Shown one piece after another: positions 1 through 9,800 of a DNA stretch of 12,710 bases. The position numbers and the translations under genes are program-made. A model generated the notes under the pieces. It ran no database searches. It saw only the letters and a list, made by a program, of their open reading frames with translations, and was not told where the DNA came from. Source of the DNA: Phoronis ovalis. Lineage: Eukaryota > Phoronida > Phoronidae. Location: positions 1 through 12,710 of the forward strand of contig JAOXYB010042982.1 in assembly GCA_028565635.1 (NCBI GenBank), in the 5' to 3' direction. Position 1 is the first letter of the stretch. Every line of letters begins with the position of its first letter.

Positions 1-108
1 GTATTCGACCTCAGGTCAAATTTTGTATTCAGACTAAATGGTACCACTTATTTATTTTGTTTGACCCACTTATTAGTGTTCGAACAAACCACTTGTTAGT
101 ATTCGAAC

Positions 109-293
109 GAACCACTTATTTTGAGAAAAATAAGTATTCGAACAAACCACTTATTTCTGAACCACTTATTTTGAGAAAAATAAGTCTTCGAACGAACCAC
201 TTATTTGTGAACCACTTATTTTAAGAAAAATAAGTCTTCGAAAGAACCACTTATTTCTGAACCACTTATTTTGAGAAAAATAAGTCTTCGAAT
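109..293 (+). repeat. 50-bp minisatellite, about 3.7 copies, with internal hairpin
   Basis: Units start with accacttatttt at 111, 161, 211 and 261, exactly 50 bp apart, with a few substitutions; the fourth is partial. Each unit contains an inverted repeat, acttatttt-gaga-aaaataagt, and a TTCGAA-like palindrome. Degenerate units (ttcgaac..accactt) extend back to about 45. A further inverted repeat, cgaatactta / taagtattcg, at 303-334 closes the region. Confidence 0.88.
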
Positions 294-335
294 ACTAATT
301 ACCGAATACTTAAGTACCACTTAATAAGTATTCGA

Positions 336-1433
336 GCTGGGTAAGGGATAATAATATCACACCTTTCACTTTTTGCTTTGGTCAGTATTTCACTCAGTGA
401 TGTTTGGGAGAACATTTTTCTGTAGGCTTTTCATCTTCCATGAATTGAAGAGGGAAGCACGTCTCCACTATCTTTCAGAGCAACTCGGCTGAAACGGAAA
501 GAATTGTCTTTGTCATGCATTTATTTCAATAATAGCTGCTAGCTTAGCAGGTGTACATGAAAATACATACATATATACGTACATACATGCATACATACAT
601 ACATACATAAACATACAAACATACATACATACATACATACGCTGGGGAATCACAGAATCCCGAATTTCATCCACAAAATGTTATATACACATTTAGTAAC
701 TATTCAGCCTAGTCAGGTACTTGTAATTTATTAGAGGGAGAGATTGGGGGCAAATGTATTTTCCTACTGGTGTGCATGGCAATTTTATTTTGCTATTTTC
801 TCCCTCAATATTCCATCACAACAGATAGTTCTGATATTTCATTTTATCTCATCACAAGACAATATTTTGTATGTATGGGAGAGCATACCGTAAAATAATG
901 ATTCTTGGAAGTGGATGTAGGAGTGTAATAATTAATATTAATAATTGTGGGTGTTTAAATGTGAAGACTACAAATATATGGTGGCTGTTTCTTTTTCAGA
1001 AAATGCAACGTACTGGAATCTAATAAATATAAATCATTTGCTTAGTGCCTGCATAACATATGTAACAGTACATTATTTAATTTCAATTATTTTCCAGGTA
1101 TTAGTCAACTGTTCAAATATATCCAGGCACATATATTTGCTGGAATTTGCAAAGTTTTGTTATCAGTTGCTCTCAGCAGTTACTTGGTAACAGGCACATC
1201 GCATTGCAATGTTGAAAGTGAGTAGATCTATATAATTTTAATATTTTATTGTTACAGTATAATAAATAGTTACTTAACAAAACTGTAATTTGTTTACTCT
1301 AATAGGTTGAATAATATTTTTATTTGTTTACATTTGTCGTTAATATCTGGCCATTAGCTATATTTCTGTCATAAAGTTAAACTGTTGAATAGAATTATAT
1401 TAATTTTTAAATTGTGTCCATATACTGGATTAT
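336..1433. other. Intergenic DNA, no gene recognised
   Basis: AT-rich, with short open frames only and no protein similarity I can recognise. It includes the CATA microsatellite at 563-640. A pyrimidine tract with AG (ttattttccag, near 1087-1097), followed by a short open stretch and a gtgagt-like donor near 1217, resembles an exon but gives no recognisable protein. Confidence 0.5.
563..640 (+). repeat. (CATA)n microsatellite
   Basis: About 78 bp of imperfect acat/atac tetranucleotide repeats, with interruptions such as tatatacgtac and aaacatacaaac. Confidence 0.92.
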
Positions 1434-2161
1434 GGACTCAAGATACAAAAACCACTGTTATTTGGCTGTAACTTTCTTTATAAATTTTCATAATCAAATT
1501 GAAAATGAAGAGATAGACATATAAAAGTATACGTTTTTAAAATGTCATACTTAAATGTTAATGAATTCAAAGGTAAAAGGTTGGAAAATAATTCTCTTGA
1601 TCTGATAAACATCCGTTTTGAGAAAAACATGTGTTTTTCGAATTTTAACATTAGATAAAACCCTTGTACCTATAAAGCGGAAACTTAGTATTAATTATCT
1701 TAATATATAGGTCTATAAAAAGTATCTCAAATTTTTTAAATTTTGCTTAGTTTAAAACTTATGGATTTTTAAAGTTTAAAGGTCAGGATTTTGTTGATTT
1801 TGATCTGACTCTTAAATTTAAAAAAAATCATAACTTTTCAATAAAGCAAAATTTTAGAAATCTGAAACACTTCTTGTAGATATATATGTATAGCTCTTCT
1901 GTGCAAAGTTTCAAATTGGTAGGTACAGGAGTTTTTGGCCTAATTTTTTTCAAAACTTAAAATTCGTTGAGACACATTTTTGTCTCTAAAATGGCTTTTA
2001 TAAGGCGCTATATGATCGAATTCAAATTGTATAATCTCAGGATTTGTAAAATTTGGAGTATTAACTTTTTTAAATGTATACTTTTATATATGTCTATTTC
2101 TTCATTTTAATTATTAAAACATAGGTTGAATTACCTATACACCTATTTGTATCTCGAGCCC
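1434..2161. mobile_element. About 730-bp imperfect palindrome, probable decayed foldback / MITE-type element
   Basis: The left half matches the reverse complement of the right half in the same order along its whole length. Matching blocks are 1434-1454 with 2143-2161 (ggRctcRagatacaaa), 1502-1532 with 2076-2108 (aaaatgaagRRatagacat..ataaaagtatac), about 1613-1670 with about 1919-1994 (gaattttaa, cttgtacct) and about 1719-1786 with about 1806-1873 (aaattttgctt, ttatg, gtcag). The midpoint is about 1797. Arms are about 360 bp with many mismatches and indels, and a loop of 10-20 nt. No transposase frame is present. A non-autonomous foldback element is the likeliest reading; no clear target-site duplication is visible. 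Confidence 0.7.
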
Positions 2162-3640
2162 TTAAGAAAATACTTTCTTAAAGCATTAAATACTTAGAAG
2201 CAGATGATATTTTTACTAAAAAAAAGAACTTTTGTAAATTATACAAAGTTTACAGTACAAAAGGATAATCAACAAGTTTCAACCTAAAAAATTTAAAAAT
2301 TATAATACTAGTATTTGTTACTGAATAAAAATGTACAAACATGAGTGTTTAAGATTGATTCTTCATAATTTAATTATCACAATAAATGTTTGCTTAATTC
2401 TAAAATGGTTTAATTGCAAGAAGAAAACATAGAATAGTTAAACACACACTTGAAATGAGTAAATAACAGAGGTGTTGACAATTTTATATGTTGTATATAA
2501 AGAATTGTAGTTTCATTTTTTACTTTTCTCTTCTTTAATAGTTTCCTGCTCACATGTAAATAGTTTTTTCTGTTGTTTTGTATGCAAGTGACGAGATAAC
2601 ACCGGAGGAACAAAAAATATTCTCTTGTTAAAAGATTTCTGAAACAACGCAATGCAACATACATATTTTGTAGCATTGCATGTGATATCACAAACATTGT
2701 AATATGTCACTTGATATACAGTATTTAGGAAGTATAATTAAGTGCTACACCTATTGCGCTTGGTTAGATACTGGCAACAAAGTTAGATGTGGGAAATTTC
2801 AAACTTTTGTAAATGTATGTGGATTCTTCAGAGTTATTAGACAACATTTTAAACTAGAAACTTTACCATAAAAAAGATATTAAGTAATACTATTTACAAA
2901 GTAACGTCTGAAATGCAGTTTTGGACAATTCTGCAAATATATGCACTTTAAGTCACTTTTCTGTTTTAAAAAAATGTAAATCCTATGTGATTGAAAAATA
3001 CATTTTAAGGTATATTTCAGTCAGAGTTTACTGAAAATTGGAAACTCAGGCTGAAATAATTCAAACAGATATGTTACTTTGTAATAATTCGTAATATAAA
3101 ATTAAGGATATTTGGTGCTAGTAGGTATATATAAGAAACAAATGCATGCTATCAGACCTAAATAAACTCTGATATTAAAAATAATAAAATATAAAATTGG
3201 TAAGTCAAAAACCTGGGACTAATATAGTTATATTAGTCCCAGGTAAAACTTATGGTACAAAAAAAGATGGACAAAATTCATCACAGTACTTTTAAAGTTA
3301 TTATAAGGTTAATTACTTCCACATTCTTTTCTAAGAAAGGTCAAGTTAATTACATGACCGTGATCTGTTTGTTAATTCGTAATTATATTTTTCTGGTAAT
3401 TATTTTGAAATAGTTCAACACTCATCTTTGACATAATGGTACAATTTAATTGCAATGTTAGCCAATGTTAACTGTTTGTTAAATAATCCTTAACTGCATT
3501 TCTTATAATGAAATTTATATCCTAAATTCAAGTAGAAAACCCTGAGTAAATTGGTTACGCAATCAATAATGCAAGTTTCAAAATCCCATTTTAAATTTAT
3601 ACATTTCTATTATAACGCAAGCAACTTTGAATGTTTTAAC
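2162..3640. other. Intergenic / upstream region, no gene recognised
   Basis: AT-rich sequence with short open frames on both strands and none resembling a known protein. It holds the perfect hairpin at 3211-3244 and a small inverted repeat gcaatgc / gcattgc near 2648-2678. The promoter of the lectin gene probably lies in its last part, but no core element can be assigned with confidence. Confidence 0.5.
3211..3244. repeat. Perfect 16-bp inverted repeat (hairpin)
   Basis: acctgggactaatata is followed after two bases (gt) by its exact reverse complement. The GC-rich outer end (cctggga) stands out in AT-rich DNA. Weaker pairing (taagt / actta) continues outside. It lies about 460 bp upstream of the start codon. 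Confidence 0.9.
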
Positions 3641-3645
3641 TCATA

Positions 3646-3666
3646 ATGAAGCTGTTCTTGTGTTGA
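3646..3666 (+). promoter_or_regulatory. Possible six-codon upstream ORF in the 5' leader
   Basis: An ATG at 3646 opens six codons (MKLFLC) and stops at TGA 3664-3666, 34 nt before the preferred start at 3701. If transcription begins upstream of 3646, this uORF could lower translation of the lectin. An even shorter ATG-TTT-TAA lies at 3631-3639. The transcription start site cannot be read from the sequence. No convincing TATA box is seen, only AT-rich stretches such as the one around 3596-3616. Confidence 0.3.
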
Positions 3667-3700
3667 TCACTTCGACTTTTTGTTCATGTTTAAGTCAACC

Positions 3701-3895
3701 ATGAATGTGTGGCTACTAGCTAGACTGTTTGGATTCCTTTTGTTCGCAAATACTGTTGTGCATGGGAAAGATGATAACACACAGTGTAAGACAACAGATT
3801 CTGGTACAGAATACGTGGGACAGATCTCCGAGACTGTCAATGGCATAGCATGCCAAGAGTGGACCTCTCAGACACCACACTCGCATACAATAGAG
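3701..3895 (+). CDS. Exon 1: signal peptide and first half of the kringle
   Basis: Codes residues 1-65. Met, a polar stretch and a hydrophobic core ([12 protein letters not shown]) precede a V-H-G site that fits signal-peptidase cleavage after residue 22. The kringle starts at Cys29. The second kringle Cys is Cys51, in a CQEW motif followed by TPHSH, which matches the Cys-Gln-x-Trp...Thr-Pro-His pattern of plasminogen-type kringles. The ATG at 3701 is preferred because it has A at -3 (aaccATGa). An in-frame ATG at 3686 would add five residues (MFKST) but has T at -3 and would weaken the signal peptide's N-region. The donor is gag|gtaagt at 3895/3896, phase 0. Reading through it meets a stop at 3920. 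Confidence 0.88.
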
Positions 3896-6800
3896 GTAAG
3901 TTCATCAGCAGAAATGAAATAAATCAATTATTCTGAATTCCATAGTTTATTTTGCACTTTCTGTTGTGGGAGCTCTCTAACAAATTAATGGATTATGGTA
4001 CGTTATATGATCATTTCTCTTTGTTATTCATCATGTTAGCAACATATACTGTTACAATGTATATTTCTACTGGCAAAATTAGGTAGGCTCATCAGCGCAA
4101 ATGAAATAAATCGATTAATATTCTAAATTATACCATATCTTATTTTGCATATTCTGTTGTACTTATAGGTATATTATGAGTCTTATTCATCATGTTTAGC
4201 AGTTGGTACAGCATATATTTCTGCCATAGGTCCAGACAATTAACTTTGATATCAAGAAGTATGTGTGCCGCTAGCTGTGACTGCATGCAGCTGGCACTGT
4301 GAAAAAATTTAAATCTTTAAAGTGTACATTCAACTACATGTACTTCTGTTTGATTTTTGCTTTAAGAGGCCAGTGCATATAGTACGTAGGCTAATTTAAG
4401 ATATTAATAACATTTTAAGCATTACGTAACAAAAAATAGAGCATAATGTTTCTAATGTTTCCAGAATTTTCAAAATGGTGAAACAGCAGGAACTGCTTCA
4501 AACTACTGCCGTAATCCAGATAACAGTGCTGGCGGCCCCTGGTGTTACACCACTAGCAAAAAACCAAGGTGGGAATATTGTGACATTCCTAAATGTGTTG
4601 CACGTAAGTCATGAGTTTCTTTCTGCACTGCTTGTAAACTGGTTACGCTACGTAGTACTAAAAGGACAGAGATTATTGAATTCATATAAAATCCTTGAAT
4701 GTACTCTTTTATTTAATTAGAACATGCTTTCGCATTCTTTCAATATGTTTACCTTATATAACAGTCGTACAAAAACACAACAGTGCAGATGTACGTAATA
4801 AAAAACAGTTAATCAGTCATATTATATGCATTACACGGGTGCATTAATTAGTTTTGAGCAAATGCTAAAACTTAATTAGGCAATCATGCATATACAAGTT
4901 ATGCAAATATTACCTGTATGCAACATATGGGTGCATCAATTAACTTTGAGAAAATATTAAAAGTTAATCAGGCATATATGCATATATACGTTTTGAAAAT
5001 ATTACTTGTTCTGTAAAATATGGCAGTTTATAGTAATAAATCACTGCTTGCCAAATGCTAAAACTTAATTAGGCAATCATGCATATACAAGTTATGCAAA
5101 TATTACTTGTATGCAACATATGGGTGCATCAATTAATTTTGAGAAAATGTTAAAAGGTAATCAGGCATATATGCTTATATACGTTTTGAAAATATTACTT
5201 CTGAGAAATATTGCAGTTATAGTAATAAATCACTGCTGGCCGATAGTAATATCCTAGCTGTGATTGGATTTCGACCTCAAATTGAAGGACAATTCTGAAT
5301 AGAACATTTAAAGGTGAAAAAATCGCTACAATAATATAAATGTCCTGTAATATGTACTGCAAATGAACATGTGCACATCGACGACATGCATCGAGGTAGT
5401 GTTTGTATTATAAAAATACTTTTAAAAAATATTCAGTTTTCATCTGTTTTCTAAATTAGCTCTGACTTGTGGCTGCCAAAAGGAATTAGATGCTCTGGAA
5501 AGTAAAATACAGAGTCAGCTAGAAAGCAAATTAAAAGAATCAGAAGAAAGATGCCAGGCAAAAACAGATGAATTAAAGACCCAGATCGAGCAGTTGAAGG
5601 AAACGGGAACAGGTACAGGTACAGGAACAGGAACAGGAACAGGAACAGGAACAGGAACAGGTAGATTATTTATATCAAGTGCATTTGTAAAGCTTCTCTT
5701 GTTTGTCCACTTAATATAAGAATTATATTTAGAATATTAAGAATTACATTTAAAGTATTGTGCCACTCGACACATGGACTCAATTGTGTCACAAATATCA
5801 AGTCTATTGGTTTAGCCATTCTACCCAGACATTAATTAATCAATGAATGGCTGATTAATTATTATACTAGATGGAAATGGTAATGAGAATATAACCAGTT
5901 GAACAGAAACCTCTGAGTACTTTTGTTCGATGACAAAATTTGATTCATGCTTCCTTTAAGAATGAGAGTATAATATATCCTAGTGTATTTATAATTTTAG
6001 ATAAGCCTAATATTGGAACTAATTGGAAAAATGTTGCTGGAGGTTTGAAATGGGTAGCTTCTGGTCCAGGAGGAGTATGGGGTGTAAATAGTGCAGACCA
6101 AATCTGGTACCGAAAGGGAACTTATCGTGCCGAAGGTACTAATCCAGCTGAAGGGTCTGACTGGCAAAAAATAGATGGTGGATTGAAGCAGATCTCTGTT
6201 GGAAATGATATAGTATGGGGTGTGAATTCAGGAGATGCAATTTGGTGCAGAACAGGTGAAAAATAATTACATATTCATTTTCAATTTTTTTGTTTCAGTT
6301 TTACAATGCATGAATTATATTTAATTAACTATCTTTTTATTTGAACCAATTCATAACAAATATGATTTCATACCATGTCTGTGTATTTTAAGCCAACTTA
6401 ATATCCTTACAGTGCAAATATGCATGTTCATTTGTGTTTCTTCAATAATTAAAGTCACTTTCTATGCACGAGTGCCATAACTATTTCATCTTATATGTAA
6501 CATCTAGTACAATATTGTGACTTCATCAATACAGTCCTGCGTATAAGGAAATATGCATGTGGTGAATCAATAAATCAGTATACTTGTAGAGAATGATATA
6601 TTTCGTCTTAGGGTTGAACTATGATGAACTCCTAGTTAATAATTATGAATTGTTTTTCAGAATTAAGTATAATATTGCAATATAAATATGTCGGTAGCCT
6701 TACCGATACTTTGACCAACCCAGTTTAATGACAAAACTATGTGTGCCATTGTCGAGATGTTTATGAAACAGAAATATAAGAATAACACAATTACATAATT

Positions 6801-9800
6801 ATATATATTTAACATCGATAGTTTTGTAAATTTTTAGGAATTTCTGCTGCAACTCCAGCTGGAAACAATTGGCAAAATGTTGCAGGAGGCCTTAAGCAAA
6901 TCAGTGTCTCACCTAATAATGATGTGTGGGGTGTCAACAGTGGTGATAACATATACAGAAGAACAGGAGTGTCTGCCTCCAACCCAATAGGTATAATTGA
7001 AATTTGAAAAAGTTACCTTTAATTTTATAAATCACTGCTTTCACGAAACTGAAGACTGCCCTTAGAGTTTGAATGATGCGAAGTAAAATAACAATTTTTG
7101 CATTAGAGTTTGGTAGAACAGTTGTCCTTGATGAGTACAAAAAACTAGTATCTAGAATAATTTTGTTAACTTTATATTATGTGCATGTTTGAAAAGGTTG
7201 AACACTGTAATACGAGTCCTGCAGTGACTATGTGATAGTTGTTATTTTGCAGGGACTGGCTGGAAACCAATCAGCGGTGGACTTAAGGATGTCTCAGTGG
7301 ATGTGACTGGAGTTTGGGGTGTTAATAGCAATGACCAAATCTATTATCGCACTGGAACATTTAATACTCCTAATACTGATGGTACCGGTTGGGAGCAAAT
7401 TCCAGGATCTTTAAAGCAGATCAGCAGCGGTAATGGTGTTGTCTGGGGTGTCAATAAGAATGATCAGATTTATTATCGTGAAGGTAAAAATAGTCTTATT
7501 TTATGTAATTTGAAGACTTGATTAAGTCAGTGATGTTTACAAATATTTCTGTCCGAACTCATGAAACTTGAGATTTATTTAATACGGACACAGCTATATA
7601 CTGGAGATATGTAATACATATCAATTAAGTTATGGGATTTATCAAGTGCAACATTTCTTGTGGAGAATAATGTGAAATAAATAGAAACCTAATTTGATAT
7701 TAGATGTCATTATGCTTCTACTGTGCCACTTTGTGAAATTATCGGTATCAGCTTCTTTTGTAAACGACCATATTCATTATTAGCAAAAAATAATTTAAAT
7801 AACAGGATTTTAAGCCCTTATACAGTACATATTCTTTTTCAAATATTCCTTCAGAATGTTGATAAATATAAATAACTACTCTTTGACTATTATAGGAATA
7901 ACTGCATCAAGCCCAACTGGTACAAGTTGGGTACAATTAACTGGAGCATTGAAGCAGGTCAGTGTTTCAGGAAAAGGAGGCTCAGTGTGGGGTGTCAACT
8001 CAGGTGACCAAATTTGGTTTCGAATTGGAACAAATGAAAAAGACGAATTGAAGGAAACAGGTACAGGAACAGGAACAGGAACAGGAACAGGTAGAATATT
8101 TATATCAAGTGCATGTAAAGTGACTCTTGTTTGTCCACTTAATAAAGAATTATATCTACGGTATATTAGTCGGCTTCTTATTCAGTACAGGGTAAGTACA
8201 GGTTGAACTGCAGATCAGGTATGATATACTGACCAAATTTACTTCCCATATGGCCAACTGTTTGTTCCCAAGAGGTCATATGTTATGTTGCACCTTTTTC
8301 CAGAAAGATGAAGCAATTCATGACGGCCATTATAGGTGGGTGAGCAGATTAGGTTAGGTGATACGATCAGATCGAATGACCTTAAAAAGTGAGTCGAATA
8401 CTGGCCCGAATCTTTGAAATTTTTAAACTGTGCATAACACTTAATTTCTTTGTCTCACAATAAAGTGCTTCGATCAGTTATCATCCAATCAGCATTATAT
8501 GTGGTCATCAGTAAATATCAGTCAAATTACAGGTCGGATATAATTTTGACTTTGATCCCTTTCAAGATGGCCAACTGGAATTAATTAAGCCATTCTTGCT
8601 ATGTTCTCAAGATGGTACATCACACTAAGAGCTTTAATTCAGTTTTCATGAGATCAGTTTAAGATTTGCCAAAGTACAGGTCAAGTACAACTTTTATCTG
8701 CATAATTACTTCCAATATGGTTGACTGGTGATCATAAAAACAAAATTTTTTTGTTTGATTCGATCAAGGTCATGCATGGACACTTAATTTTTTTTTAAAT
8801 AATCAAACAATGAACCACTTTATTTCCCAATTCCTTTTGACGAATTACTAATAAAAGAAGAAGTAATTAAGTAATGTTATAGACACATTAAATAAAAAAA
8901 CATCCCATTCAAAACCCGCAGGGTCGATCTATTTATTGCCTCCACTGTTTGGATAATAAAAAAATCCCATTCTATTGATATTGATCGAGATCCATATGTG
9001 TGCCAAATATCAAGTCTATTGGTTTAGCCATTCTACCCAGACATTAATTAATCAATGAATGGCTGATTATTATAGATGGAAATGGTAATAAGAAAATAAC
9101 CAGTTAAACAGAAACTGCTGGGTACTTTTTTATTCGATGACAAAAATTTGATTCATGCTTCCTTTAAAAATGAGAGTTCCCTAGTGTATTTACTATTTTA
9201 GATAAGCCTAATATTGGAACTAATTGGAAAAACATTGCTGGAGGTTTGAAATGGGTAGCTTCTGGTCCAGGAGGAGTATGGGGTGTAAATAGTGCAGACC
9301 AAATCTGGTACCGAAAGGGAACTTATCGTGCCGAAGGTACTAATCCAGCTGAAGGGTCTGACTGGCAAAAAATAGATGGTGGATTGAAGCAGATCTCTGT
9401 TGGAAATGATATAGTATGGGGTGTGAATTCAGGAGATGCAATTTGGTGCAGAACAGGTGAAAAATAATTACATATTCATTTTCAATTTTTTTGTTTCAGT
9501 TTTACAATGCATGAATTATATTAACTATCTTTGTATTTGAACCAATTCATAACAAATATGGTTTCATACCATGTCTGTGTATTTTAAGCCAAATATCCTT
9601 ACAGTGCAAATATGCATGTTCACTTGACTGTGTTTCTTCAATAAAGTCACTTCTTCTATGCATACGAGTGCCATAACTATTTCATCTTATATGTAACATC
9701 TAGTACAATATTGTGACTTCATCAATACAGTCCTGCGTAAGGAAATATGCATGTGGTGATCGAATCAATAAATCAGTATACTTGTGGAGAATGATATATT

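Noticed and set aside
109-293. CRISPR array (regular repeats)
   Set aside because: Repeats are contiguous 50-bp units with no unique spacers, and the context is eukaryotic.
945-1190. 81-residue open frame on the + strand and an exon-like stretch ending near 1217
   Set aside because: No ATG start in good context at its beginning, no recognisable domain and ordinary AT-rich composition. The translation faintly recalls a transposase tail (VTGTSHCNVES) but is too short to support.
2410-2710. Overlapping minus-strand open frames of 95 and 65 residues
   Set aside because: Two frames overlap in the same stretch, neither resembles a known protein, and no splice or start context supports them.
4475-4720. 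81-residue + strand frame over exon 2
   Set aside because: It reads exon 2 in the wrong frame. The correct frame gives the kringle cysteines and signature motifs.
5940-6266. Treating each tectonin stretch as its own small single-exon gene
   Set aside because: Every such frame is bounded by matching AG and GT sites in phase 1 and lacks its own start. They join into one continuous reading frame.
6934-7140. Minus-strand 68-residue open frame, repeated at 10125-10331
   Set aside because: It runs antisense across exon 5 and intron 5 and recurs only because the unit was duplicated. The first residues are antisense to a real exon.
8036-8060. KDEL-like residues (EKDELKET) as an ER-retention signal
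   Set aside because: ER retention needs KDEL at the very C-terminus; here it is internal and derives from the coiled-coil end.
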